The translations under genes and the position numbers were made by a program. Below are positions 42,139 to 49,837 of a DNA stretch of 58,161 bases, in pieces. The first letter of the stretch is position 1, and every line of letters begins with the position of its first letter. The DNA lies in contig DVMJ01000007.1 of the NCBI GenBank assembly GCA_018715065.1, positions 1 through 58,161 of the forward strand, in the 5' to 3' direction. Origin of the DNA: Fimiplasma intestinipullorum (GTDB taxonomy: Bacteria > Bacillota_I > Bacilli_A > Erysipelotrichales > Coprobacillaceae). A model generated the notes under the pieces. The model made no database searches. It was not told where the DNA came from and worked only from the letters and a program-made list of their open reading frames with translations.

Positions 42139-42167
42139 AATGACATTGGCTCGGTGTATCTCTTTTT
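42139..42167 (-). repeat. Right terminal inverted repeat of the IS
   Basis: Mate of the left repeat at 33045-33073. The 190 bases before it (41953-42138) hold the IS 3' end, including a stem with AAGGTAC and GTACCTT, and no gene. Confidence 0.8.
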
Positions 42168-42178
42168 ATAATGAAAAT

Positions 42179-42637
42179 TCACTTTTTAAACAAAAATTGC
42201 GAAAGCATCTTACGCCTTTTTTGGATAAATGCATTGGTATTAAACAGGAAACGCGGCAAAACAGAGCTGCGTTTCACTTCAAAATAGGTGGTTTTTCTTT
42301 CAATTTCATTGCGTTTTGTCAAAAAGACTGCCGCCAGGATCTCATAATGATCCTCTAATTGTTCACAGCACTCCCCTAACTTCTGTTCAAGTTCGGCCGC
42401 CATCCTGGCATCTGTCTCATCATTGACACGCTGCAGGATATTTTTATGAAAGATCCGATACTCATTTTTAAACTCCGATAAACGCGTCTCCCAATTCTTA
42501 AAATGACGCACATTGCAGCGTGAGACCTGCATGTCATGCAACAGATCGTCCATCAGCGTCAAGAGCTGATCACTTTTCACTTTGACATATTCATTATAAA
42601 AATCAAACGGTTGTTTCTCTTGCACATCACACACCAC
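42179..42637 (-). CDS. Hypothetical helical protein
   Basis: A 152-residue, Glu/Lys/Arg-rich protein with long predicted helices and probable coiled coils (about residues 20-115), no membrane segment and no recognised motif. The GTG start at 42637 is uncertain; another in-frame GTG lies four codons later. Its 3' end lies just outside the IS right end. Function unknown. Confidence 0.5.
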   Translation of the reverse strand: MVCDVQEKQPFDFYNEYVKVKSDQLLTLMDDLLHDMQVSRCNVRHFKNWETRLSEFKNEYRIFHKNILQRVNDETDARMAAELEQKLGECCEQLEDHYEILAAVFLTKRNEIERKTTYFEVKRSSVLPRFLFNTNAFIQKRRKMLSQFLFKK

Positions 42638-42686
42638 CCATCATTACTATGGCTATTTTATCAGTAAAATGTGAATCAAGTATGAA

Positions 42687-43541
42687 TTAATCTAAATCTA
42701 ATGGGAAATATACACCCACACCCAGCGTCTTGGGACCTGTATGGTTGAGGATCACTGCACCTAATGATTCGACCATTATTTCCTGATTCGGGAATTTTTC
42801 TTTCAATAAAGGAATGACCAGATCAGCCATTTCATCATAATGGTAATGCAAGACAGTCAGCTTTCCGCCTGGTCGCTCAGCCAAGGCTTTCTGCAAGCCT
42901 TCTACAACGATCTGCAGCGCTTTTGTCATCGTGCGAACCTTGCTGTATAAGCCGATCTCCCCATTTTTCAGCAGCAGAACTGGTTTGATCTTCAATAAAT
43001 TGCCTACTGTTGCTACTGCAGGCGAAATTCTTCCCCCACGCTTCAAATATTCAAGCGTCTCGGTCAAAATATAAATTTCATCTCGATCAGCTGTGTTTTC
43101 AATACGCTGTTTGACTTCTTCGATATCCATGCCCTGATCGAGCAGACGCTTAGCCTCGATAGCTACCCATTTTAATGGGCTGACTGTTCTTAGTGCATTG
43201 GCTACCACGACCCGGCCTTCAAAATCACGAGCTAACGTACAGCCGGATACATAGGTGCCGCTTAGCTTTGAAGAAATAGGAATATAGAGAACCTGATCAT
43301 GTGTTTCCAAAAGCTGATTGAACATCTCATAGACACCTACAGGAGAGGGCAATGAAGTAGACGTTTTTCTTTTTTCCTGCTGATACATTAAAAACTCATC
43401 TGTCGTAATTGCTCTGAGTTCTTCATACTCTTTACCATCAACCATCACATTAAGCGGGATCAGATGAACATGATTTAATTTTGCTGTCTCAAAATCCAAT
43501 CCACTGGATGTATCTGTTATGACAGCGACTTTTTTTGCCAT
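42687..43541 (-). CDS. DegV family fatty-acid-binding protein (second copy)
   Basis: A 284-residue DegV protein starting KKVAVITDTSSGLDFE, with TSLPSPVGVYEMF, IPISSKLSGTYVSG, and ETLEYLKRGGRISP. It is only moderately similar to the copy at 31.2 kb, so the two may serve different fatty acids as FakB-like subunits. GGAGG precedes the start. Monocistronic. Confidence 0.92.
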   Translation of the reverse strand: MAKKVAVITDTSSGLDFETAKLNHVHLIPLNVMVDGKEYEELRAITTDEFLMYQQEKRKTSTSLPSPVGVYEMFNQLLETHDQVLYIPISSKLSGTYVSGCTLARDFEGRVVVANALRTVSPLKWVAIEAKRLLDQGMDIEEVKQRIENTADRDEIYILTETLEYLKRGGRISPAVATVGNLLKIKPVLLLKNGEIGLYSKVRTMTKALQIVVEGLQKALAERPGGKLTVLHYHYDEMADLVIPLLKEKFPNQEIMVESLGAVILNHTGPKTLGVGVYFPLDLD

Positions 43542-43591
43542 GGAGTGACCTCCTCCCTTCTTTTTCTATTCTATCATAAGTTGTTTTGAAG

Positions 43592-44143
43592 TCAAGTACG
43601 GCTAGGGCAATTGACTAAATGATCGTTCAAAATGCCGATGGCCTGAAGATAGGAATAAATGATCACTGGACCGACAAAACGACAGCCACGCCGGTAGAGA
43701 TCCTGACTGATCATTGCAGATAAAGGGCTTTGTGTCGGCACCTCTGACATCGTTCGATATTGCCCATCAATGATCTTTCCCTCTGTAAAATGCCAAATAT
43801 AAGCATCAAAGCTGCCATATTCCTCTCTAAGTGACTGCACGATTTGTGCCATACGAATGCTATTTTCAATTTTCCGACGATGACGGACGATGTTAGGATT
43901 AGTAAGGAGCTCTTCGATCTTCTTTTGATCATAAGCAGCCACACGATCGATTTCAAAATGATCAAAAGCTTCCTCGAAAGCCTCTTTTTTCTTAAGAATG
44001 GTCAGCCATGACAGACCGGCCTGAAAGCTTTCCAGAACCAGATATTCAAATAAAAGACGATCATCGTGACAAGGGCGACACCAGATCTCATCATGATAAG
44101 CCCGCAACAAAGGATGCGTCAGTGCCCAATCACAAACACTCAT
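43592..44143 (-). CDS. tag: DNA-3-methyladenine glycosylase I
   Basis: Removes 3-methyladenine from alkylated DNA. The 183-residue product has the N-terminal CDWALTHPLLRAYHDEIW with the zinc-binding Cys and His, the FQAGLSWLTILKKKEAF segment, and the C-terminal FVGPVIIYSYLQAIGILNDH with the remaining zinc ligands (His and NC). It overlaps the upstream mnmM-like gene by four bases and ends a three-gene operon with a nitroreductase. Confidence 0.95.
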   Translation of the reverse strand: MSVCDWALTHPLLRAYHDEIWCRPCHDDRLLFEYLVLESFQAGLSWLTILKKKEAFEEAFDHFEIDRVAAYDQKKIEELLTNPNIVRHRRKIENSIRMAQIVQSLREEYGSFDAYIWHFTEGKIIDGQYRTMSEVPTQSPLSAMISQDLYRRGCRFVGPVIIYSYLQAIGILNDHLVNCPSRT

Positions 44144-44730
44144 CGCTGCACCTTCTCAATCACAACCAAATAAGGAGATTGATGCTTATTGGCCATGCTT
44201 AAAGACATGACCTGATAATCGTGTCCATCTAAAGCCTGGACAAAACAATCAATGGCCTGACTTTCCAGACGTCCCGCTTCATGTCCCGGATAAACGACCA
44301 AGACGATCCGACCACCCGGGATCAATAAGTCCAGTGCATCTTTTAATGCAATCAGGGTCGTCTTTGCCAATGTCGTGATTTCGTGCTTTTGACCAGGCAG
44401 ATAACCTAAATTAAAAATGCCGGCCTTAAAATAAGGTAAGTATTGACGACAGAAAGCATGGTCATCTTCAATCAGATAGACACCGGGACGATGACGCACT
44501 TCAGCGACCTGATCCAATGTTAAGAAGGCAGCGTTCAAGCCCGCCTCTTCCAGGCGCTTAGCGGTCTTTTCAAGAGCCGTACGCTGAATATCAAACGCAT
44601 AGACCTGTTTGGCATGTTTCGCTAAAAAAAGCGTATCATGGCCATTTCCCATCGTAAAATCAACTGCAATATCTTGATTGCGCATGATCTCCTTGAGAAA
44701 ATCATGCGCATAATTGACCATCATCTTCAT
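44140..44730 (-). CDS. mnmM: Class I methyltransferase of the YtqB/MnmM family
   Basis: A 196-residue enzyme matching the putative rRNA methylase YtqB family, now known in B. subtilis as MnmM, which adds the methyl group to nm5(s2)U34 of tRNA. VDFTMGNGHDTLFLAKHAKQVYAFD carries the SAM motif, and the NLGYLPGQKH and VVYPGHEAGRLE blocks are characteristic. Start overlaps the nitroreductase stop by four bases. Confidence 0.85.
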   Translation of the reverse strand: MKMMVNYAHDFLKEIMRNQDIAVDFTMGNGHDTLFLAKHAKQVYAFDIQRTALEKTAKRLEEAGLNAAFLTLDQVAEVRHRPGVYLIEDDHAFCRQYLPYFKAGIFNLGYLPGQKHEITTLAKTTLIALKDALDLLIPGGRIVLVVYPGHEAGRLESQAIDCFVQALDGHDYQVMSLSMANKHQSPYLVVIEKVQR

Positions 44731-45260
44731 TTGATCACCAGCAATTCTTCAACATTTTTGCGTTTAGGCGCCTCTGGCATTTCATCAGCATAGCCAACCG
44801 CAATGACTGCCACGACTTCCTGATCATCTGCTAGATCAATGGCCTGAGCGACGACCTGTTCATCATAATACCCCATGATCACTGTGCCTAAACCTAATTC
44901 ATAAGCTTTTAAGCTCAACAACATATTAGAAAGGCCCACATCATACATCTGCCAGCCTTTTTCTTTATTCGTTGCAAAGGAACCATCTCGATTATATCCA
45001 GAACGCGCTTTTTTTGCACAGGCCACAAGCAAAAGCGGTGCTTCCAAACAGGCTATCTGATTAAACGCCGGCATACTTTGGGCAATTTGGTTTTTCCTGT
45101 CTTCCTGTAAAACAGCATAATAGCGGGTGACCTGACTATTTTTCCAGCTAGGTGCCCAACGGGCTGCGTCAACCATCGCGACGATATCTTCATATTGGAC
45201 AGGTGTCTTTTGAAAACGGCGGATGCTTCGCCGATTGATGATACATTGTTCCAATTCCAT
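44727..45260 (-). CDS. Nitroreductase family protein
   Basis: A 177-residue FMN-dependent nitroreductase-fold protein. It starts LEQCIINRRSIRRFQKTPV, the family flavin-binding signature, with AARWAPSWKNSQ following, and LGLGTVIMGYYDE and VIAVGYADEMP near the end. Substrate is unknown. AGGAGG lies upstream of the start. First gene of the nitroreductase-mnmM-tag operon. Confidence 0.9.
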   Translation of the reverse strand: MELEQCIINRRSIRRFQKTPVQYEDIVAMVDAARWAPSWKNSQVTRYYAVLQEDRKNQIAQSMPAFNQIACLEAPLLLVACAKKARSGYNRDGSFATNKEKGWQMYDVGLSNMLLSLKAYELGLGTVIMGYYDEQVVAQAIDLADDQEVVAVIAVGYADEMPEAPKRKNVEELLVIK

Positions 45261-45350
45261 CTTTCTAACCTCCTAATGCCTAACATTATAGCATATTTTT
45301 ATTTCAACGCATACGCTAATTATATATTTTAGTCATCCACAAGTTTTTTT

Positions 45351-45400
45351 TGGAAACGATTACGAAAATGCGTGACAAGCGAGCAAAAATGTGGTTTAAT
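45351..45400 (+). promoter_or_regulatory. Promoter and cre-like site of the PTS IIB gene
   Basis: GTGACA (45372-45377) and TTTAAT (45395-45400) are spaced by 17 bases. TGGAAACGATTACG (45351-45364), a near match to the catabolite-responsive element, lies just upstream of the -35, a position usual for CcpA activation. Confidence 0.5.
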
Positions 45401-45455
45401 ATAAGTAGCCAAAGGATATTTGGTACAAATTCTATAATAAAAGGAGATAATCGAA

Positions 45456-45761
45456 ATGGTAAGAATTATGTTAGCCTGTGCTGCAGGTATGTCAACAAGT
45501 TTATTAGTTACAAAGATGGAAAAAGCTGCTGCTGATGCTGGCGTAGAAGCTAAGATTTGGGCTGTACCAGAATCAGAAGTAGAAAAAAACATTGGTGAAT
45601 TCGACATTTTATTAGTTGGTCCTCAGATTCGTTTCAAAGCAAAAGCTTTCGAAAAAATGTCTGCAGGAAGATTCCCAGTACACGTTATCGATATGAGAGA
45701 CTACGGTACAATGAACGGTGGCAAAGTTTTCGCTACTGCTATGGAAATCTTAGGAAAATAA
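45456..45761 (+). CDS. PTS lactose/cellobiose-type IIB component (solitary)
   Basis: A 101-residue IIB protein. The phosphorylated cysteine is in the N-terminal loop MLACAAGMSTSLLVTKME (Cys8), the hallmark of the cellobiose/chitobiose IIB family. It passes phosphate from IIA to an incoming sugar through IIC, but neither partner is nearby. AAGGAG precedes the start. Codon choice (GCT, GTA, GAA rich) suggests strong expression. It has its own promoter, a cre-like site and a strong terminator, so it is a one-gene unit. Confidence 0.93.
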   Translation: MVRIMLACAAGMSTSLLVTKMEKAAADAGVEAKIWAVPESEVEKNIGEFDILLVGPQIRFKAKAFEKMSAGRFPVHVIDMRDYGTMNGGKVFATAMEILGK

Positions 45762-45771
45762 TGTCGATCAG

Positions 45772-45802
45772 GACTCTCTGCCAAACAGAGAGTCTTTTTT
45801 TA
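45772..45802 (+). terminator. Terminator of the PTS IIB gene
   Basis: GACTCTCTG (45772-45780) pairs perfectly with CAGAGAGTC (45786-45794) over CCAAA, followed by TTTTTTT. Confidence 0.95.
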
Positions 45803-45816
45803 TTGAAAAAGGGACC

Positions 45817-46167
45817 TTACTGGTCCCCTAAACTGGCATAGGCTGTTTCCTGATATCCAACCAACAGCTGCTGGCCGTCCCATAATAAAGGACGTTTGAT
45901 CAGCATGCCATCTCCAGCCAACAGATCCGCCATTTCTTCCAGGCTCATCTGTGACAACTTATCTTTTAAGCCATATTCCCGATACTTCTTGCCCGATGTA
46001 TTAAAAAGCTTTCGTGGCTCCTTTTGAAGCTTCAGGAAGGTCAGCAGTTCTTCTTTTGAAGGTGGGTTGGAAACAATACTGCGCCATTCATAAGCAATAT
46101 GGCATTCATCCAGCTTCTTTTGTGCCTTCTTACAAGTCGAACATTTCTCATAACACCAGAAAATCAT
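45817..46167 (-). CDS. ArsC/Spx-family thioredoxin-fold protein
   Basis: A 116-residue ArsC-family protein starting MIFWCYEKCSTCKKAQKKLDE, with the redox CxTC motif, and LIKRPLLWDGQQLLVGY near the end. It may be an arsenate reductase-like or YffB/Spx-like protein. The Spx partner surface is not clear, so I keep a family call. AGGAGG precedes the start. It is convergent with the PTS IIB gene. Confidence 0.85.
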   Translation of the reverse strand: MIFWCYEKCSTCKKAQKKLDECHIAYEWRSIVSNPPSKEELLTFLKLQKEPRKLFNTSGKKYREYGLKDKLSQMSLEEMADLLAGDGMLIKRPLLWDGQQLLVGYQETAYASLGDQ

Positions 46168-46236
46168 CTTTTTGCCTCCTCTCCTTTACTTCTATTATAG
46201 CCTGTTAGCCAAAACAAAAAAAGAGGTTTCCCTCTT

Positions 46237-48147
46237 TTATTGCTGATTCGCTTTGACCATCAGATCACAGATAGCATCAGAAAATGCCATTGGGTCATCA
46301 ATCGTAAAGCCTTCAATCAGTAAAGCCTGCTGATATAAAAGGTCAGCATACTGTTTTACAGCTTCTTTATCCTTTGCGTATAATTGATTCAATGCGTCAA
46401 AGATTGGGTGTGATGGATTGATTTCTAATACGCGGGTTGCTTTCATGCCATATGGATTTCCTTCTGGCATGCTGTCAAGGACTTTCTCCATTTCAAAAGA
46501 CATTCCTTCTCCACTAGAAAGGCAGACCGGATGTGATTTTAAACGACTGGAGAGCTTGACCTCGCTGACCTTCTCACCTAAAGCTTCTTTCAGATAATCC
46601 AACAGCTCTTTGTTCTCGTTGTTTTTATCCTCAAGTGCTTTTTTCTCTTCTTCACTGTCTAAATTCAGATCGCCCTGTGAAATATTCTTAAACGTCTTGC
46701 CATCATAATTGCCCATGGCCTGTAAAGCAAATTCATCCACGTTATCGATCATATACAAGATCTCGTAACCTTTGTCCTTCACCAGTTCACACTGAGGCAG
46801 CTTGTCGATCAGATCGTAAGAAGAGCCTGACATGAAATAAATGAATTCCTGACCTTCTTTCATACGGCTAACATATTCTTTGAGGGTCACCATCTTCTTC
46901 TCACTGCTTGAATAGTAGAGCAACAGATCCTGTAAAAGCTCCTTATGCATACCAAAATCCTGGTAAATGCCATATTTCAACTGCAGACCAAAGTTCTGAT
47001 AGAATTTCTCGTAATTCTCACGATCATTCTTCAACATATCCTCTAACTCAGATTTGATCTTCTTTTCAATACGTTTAGCGATAAATTTCAGCTGACGATC
47101 ATGCTGGAGCATCTCACGGGAAATATTTAAAGACAGATCCTGTGAATCCACCAGACCCTTGACAAAACGGAAATATTCTGGAATCAGTTCACTGGCTTTA
47201 TCCATGATGAAGACACCGCGGCTATACAGCTGCAGGCCTTTCTCATAATCCTGTGAGTAGAAATTCATCGGTGGTTTAGAAGGAATGAAAAGCAATGCGT
47301 CAAAAGAGACATTTCCTTCCACATGGGTATGGATGATCTTCTGTGCATCATTAAAATCATTAAATTTATCTTTATAGAAATTCTGATACTCTTCTTCAGT
47401 GATCTCGTTTTTATTGCGTTTCCATAAAGGCACCATTGAATTCAGGGTCTCTAATTCCTTGTAATCCTCATATTCATCACTATCTTCTTTTTTACGTGAT
47501 TTCGTCATTTCCATCACAATTGGATAGCGGATATAATCAGAGTATTTCTTGACCAGTCTGGAGATCTCGTATTCATCCAGATATGTATCATAATTTTCAT
47601 CATCTGTATTCTCTTTTAAGTATACCGTGATCGTCGTTCCACAACTTTCTTTCACAGCTGGTTCGATCGTATAGCCATCGCTGGCATCGGACTTCCAGAC
47701 AAAAGCCTCTTCACTGCCCGCCTTGCGTGAAATGACTTCCACTTCCTTAGCGACCATGAAAGCCGAATAGAAGCCCACACCAAACTGACCGATAATATCA
47801 ACATCGTCATCGGTTTGTTCGCTCTTTGCTAATTCTTCTTTGAAGGCCAAAGAACCACTTTGGGCAATCGTTCCCAGATTTTCTTCAAGTTCAGCTTCAC
47901 TCATCCCGATCCCATTATCGCAGATCTTAATCGTTCTTTCAGTCTTATCTAATTCAATCAGGATCTTCAGATCTTCACGCGAAACCGGTGCATTGGCAGC
48001 CAATGCTTCATAATAACGTTTATCAATGGCATCGCTCGCATTGGAAATCAATTCTCTTAAAAAGATTTCTTTATGTGTATAAATAGAATTAATCATTAAA
48101 TCAAGCAGACGTTTGGATTCTGCCTTAAAAGCTTTCTTTTCAGCCAT
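46237..48147 (-). CDS. htpG: Molecular chaperone HtpG (Hsp90)
   Basis: A 636-residue bacterial Hsp90. The ATP-binding domain has ELISNASDAIDK, ICDNGIGMSEAEL and IGQFGVGFYSAFMVA; the middle domain has the catalytic Arg in LNISREMLQHDR. ATG 48147 follows GGAGGG and gives the family start; the open frame extends nine codons further. Two CIRCE operators overlap its promoter and leader, so it is probably repressed by HrcA. In B. subtilis htpG is not a CIRCE gene. Confidence 0.97.
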   Translation of the reverse strand: MAEKKAFKAESKRLLDLMINSIYTHKEIFLRELISNASDAIDKRYYEALAANAPVSREDLKILIELDKTERTIKICDNGIGMSEAELEENLGTIAQSGSLAFKEELAKSEQTDDDVDIIGQFGVGFYSAFMVAKEVEVISRKAGSEEAFVWKSDASDGYTIEPAVKESCGTTITVYLKENTDDENYDTYLDEYEISRLVKKYSDYIRYPIVMEMTKSRKKEDSDEYEDYKELETLNSMVPLWKRNKNEITEEEYQNFYKDKFNDFNDAQKIIHTHVEGNVSFDALLFIPSKPPMNFYSQDYEKGLQLYSRGVFIMDKASELIPEYFRFVKGLVDSQDLSLNISREMLQHDRQLKFIAKRIEKKIKSELEDMLKNDRENYEKFYQNFGLQLKYGIYQDFGMHKELLQDLLLYYSSSEKKMVTLKEYVSRMKEGQEFIYFMSGSSYDLIDKLPQCELVKDKGYEILYMIDNVDEFALQAMGNYDGKTFKNISQGDLNLDSEEEKKALEDKNNENKELLDYLKEALGEKVSEVKLSSRLKSHPVCLSSGEGMSFEMEKVLDSMPEGNPYGMKATRVLEINPSHPIFDALNQLYAKDKEAVKQYADLLYQQALLIEGFTIDDPMAFSDAICDLMVKANQQ

Positions 48148-48163
48148 CTCTATCCCTCCATCT

Positions 48164-48236
48164 TTAGCACTCATTCTTTTTTAGTGCTAAGTCTATTATA
48201 CTCCTATTTTTAGCACTGTCAATATTTGAGTGCTAA
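48164..48236 (-). promoter_or_regulatory. Twin CIRCE operators and promoter of htpG
   Basis: Two copies of the HrcA operator TTAGCACTC-N9-GAGTGCTAA are present: 48164-48190 (one mismatch in the right arm) and 48210-48236 (one mismatch in the left arm). On the minus strand TTGACA overlaps the upstream copy and TATAAT follows after 16 bases; the second copy covers the start of the transcript. Such a double arrangement should give tight heat-shock control. Confidence 0.9.
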
Positions 48237-48237
48237 T

Positions 48238-48378
48238 GTTTTTTGATTTTTTTGTAAACCCAGTAAAATCAATGGTTTGCAAGCAATTTTCACTCTTGAA
48301 ATTGTCATTTTTCTTCAGTTTGATACCTATTTCCACAGTCACATCTAAATGAGCGTATCCCATGATGCATTGTAACAC
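48238..48378 (-). pseudogene. Tyrosine integrase C-terminal remnant
   Basis: A minus-strand frame reads LQCIMGYAHLDVTVEIG, close to the integrase motif LQ-x-IMGH-x-x-[IL]-x-VT-[ML]-x-VYNH. The catalytic His is Tyr and the nucleophile Tyr is lost. The later DFTGFTKK stretch also looks like integrase tails. Only about 50 codons remain. The following 280 bases (48379-48661) hold a hairpin (GCGGTT with AACCGC near 48613-48644) and no supported gene. Confidence 0.4.
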
Positions 48379-48661
48379 CTTACTTTGAAATAAAATACCT
48401 ATCCAATCAGTTTTGCTTCCAGACGGCTACGCATGTCCTCATTAACGCTAGTGTGAGGATCGTCGTATTCGTCAAAAACGGTTCATCTCAAACCAGATCG
48501 TACGCTTGTAGTAGGACAGAACGGAGGGATACGGACGTTCGATTTTTTGTCCGCATTCCTTCAAAAATTTCTTTCAATCGATCGCTCCTATCTTAACTTT
48601 GAGTATAGAAAAGCGGTTGATCTCCAAAGGAGTAACCGCATTGTGTGGAATGTGAAATTGT

Positions 48662-48990
48662 TTATTGCTTTGTATGGACGCTTAACTGTTCTTCAATGTT
48701 GCGTCCGCTGTACATGACACGAAGAATTGTTACCACCTGTTCTTCCACATCTGAAAGATAAAACACGATATAGTTATCTACCGCAACAAAACGTAAACCT
48801 CGGCTATGCCAAGGTTCTTTCCCATCTCTTGGAAAACGTTCCGGCATTTCATCTAAACTTAATATCTGTTTTTCTAAACGTTCCAGCTGCTTTTCTGCAT
48901 TTTTTGGTGACAAAAGTTCAAAAGCGATATACTCAAATATCCTCGCAAATCTTCCTCGGCCTGTATTGATATGACTACGTTAAAAATCAT
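48662..48990 (-). pseudogene. RelE/YafQ-type toxin with an N-terminal frameshift
   Basis: The gene starts at ATG 48990, overlapping the antitoxin stop by four bases, and reads MIFNVVISIQAEEDLRG. A one-base loss near 48938-48942 moves the frame; the other frame continues with FEYIAFELLSPKNAEKQLERLE and the RelE-type core RGLRFVAVDNYIVFYL and ILRVMYSGRNIEEQL. With one base restored the product would be about 109 residues, a normal RelE-family mRNase toxin. As written the toxin is broken. Confidence 0.75.
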
Positions 48991-49292
48991 AAATCATAAT
49001 CTTTGCGAATATCAGCAAAAACCGTCTTTGCATCTTTGGTTCGTCCTGCTTTCATATCCGCATATCCTTTCTCCAGCTCAGCGTGCAGTTCTTCTGTTCC
49101 CAGCATACTTATATCTGTGGACGTTCTATCTGGGATTTTCACTTCAAAGGGAAGTCCTCGATGTAAGATGACCTGTTTATAAAACATATTGATAGCATTA
49201 GAAGCAGGAATACCCAGTGTGGAAAGGATTTTTTCAGCCTGTTCTTTGATTTCAGGCTCTATTCTCACATATAAATTTGCTGACTTTGCCAT
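48987..49292 (-). CDS. RelB/DinJ family antitoxin
   Basis: A 101-residue RelB/DinJ antitoxin. It starts MAKSANLYVRIEPEIKEQAEKIL, a ribbon-helix-helix domain, followed by LGIPASNAINMFYKQVILHRGLPFEVKIP, typical of DinJ. The C-terminal part would bind the toxin. AAGGAG precedes ATG 49292. It ends with an ATGA overlap with the toxin gene. Confidence 0.9.
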   Translation of the reverse strand: MAKSANLYVRIEPEIKEQAEKILSTLGIPASNAINMFYKQVILHRGLPFEVKIPDRTSTDISMLGTEELHAELEKGYADMKAGRTKDAKTVFADIRKDYDL

Positions 49293-49726
49293 AATAACAC
49301 CACTCCTTTCTCGCACATATCCTTTTCTTTATTATACACAAATGTCCACACATTAGCAATACATTATCTCTTGTTCTCCAATGATCCAGCGGAACAGCTC
49401 TAACGTTCTGTCCGAAGTGGTCCGTTTTGCGCTTCTCCGGCTCTCCGTCCACAAAGTGGATATAGTAATTGATGATAGAAAAAGTCGTCTATCTCTGAAC
49501 GGTTGGGAATAAAAAGGGATCTCTCTGCTGATTGACACCAATTTTGACACCAATTTTTTATAAAATGACGATTCTGACGCATTAGGATCAAATCATAAAA
49601 TCCAAGAAACGTCCATAAATAGGCACTTACGGCACTGTATGAAGTTAGACAAAATCCACACTGCGATAACAATATTTGAGTGCCAATTCTTTTAAAAACG
49701 GCAACTTTTTTTGTTCAAAGTCTAAC
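49293..49726. other. Gene-free remnant DNA
   Basis: No convincing gene. On the minus strand a tandem 12-base repeat (TTGGTGTCAAAA-type, near 49536-49558) and fragments such as INYYIHFVDGEPEKRK suggest debris of the mobile scar. The right 18-bp repeat lies at 49670-49687. Confidence 0.4.
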
Positions 49727-49811
49727 TTGCATCATCTTCGCACATGCTTTACAATAAAAATGAATCAACAAGCCAGCGCATTCACATCAGGCATGCTTGA
49801 TATTGATGCGC
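49727..49811 (+). promoter_or_regulatory. Promoter and inverted repeat before the GH29 gene
   Basis: TTGCAT (49727-49732) and TACAAT (49750-49755) are separated by 17 bases. In the leader GCGCAT (49776-49781) pairs with ATGCGC (49806-49811), extended by ATCA/TGAT inside, which may be an operator or an mRNA hairpin. Confidence 0.5.
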
Positions 49812-49837
49812 ACAAAGAATAAAAACGGAGGATTTAT

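Larger units (their letters stand above)
33045..42167 (+). mobile_element. Dead IS4-like insertion sequence, split by a 7.6-kb element
   Basis: The left end (33045-33073) and the reverse complement of the right end (42167-42139) match at about 25 of 29 positions, starting AAAAAGAGATAC, so these are terminal inverted repeats. Without the insert the element would be about 1.5 kb. Its transposase is broken by the insert, an in-frame stop, a frameshift, and an apparent internal deletion. No convincing target-site duplication is seen. The left end abuts the def stop codon. Confidence 0.8.
48220..49687. mobile_element. Decayed integrative-element scar between 18-bp repeats
   Basis: CAATATTTGAGTGCTAAT (48220-48237) and CAATATTTGAGTGCCAAT (49670-49687) are direct repeats differing at one base. 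The left copy is part of the htpG CIRCE. Inside are a fragment resembling an integrase C-terminus beside the left repeat, a RelB/RelE module with frameshifted toxin, and gene-free DNA. This fits an old att-bounded element that has lost most of its content. Confidence 0.5.

Noticed and set aside
33040..42175. Target-site duplication flanking the IS
   Set aside because: Flanking bases (AATCT left, TATAA right) do not match convincingly, so no duplication is claimed.
48613..48644. GCGGTT/AACCGC hairpin as a terminator
   Set aside because: There is no T-run on either side and no gene ending next to it.
49353..49672. Minus-strand frames in the scar region as real genes
   Set aside because: No ribosome binding site, no coherent motif, and multiple stops between suggestive fragments; kept only as remnant DNA.
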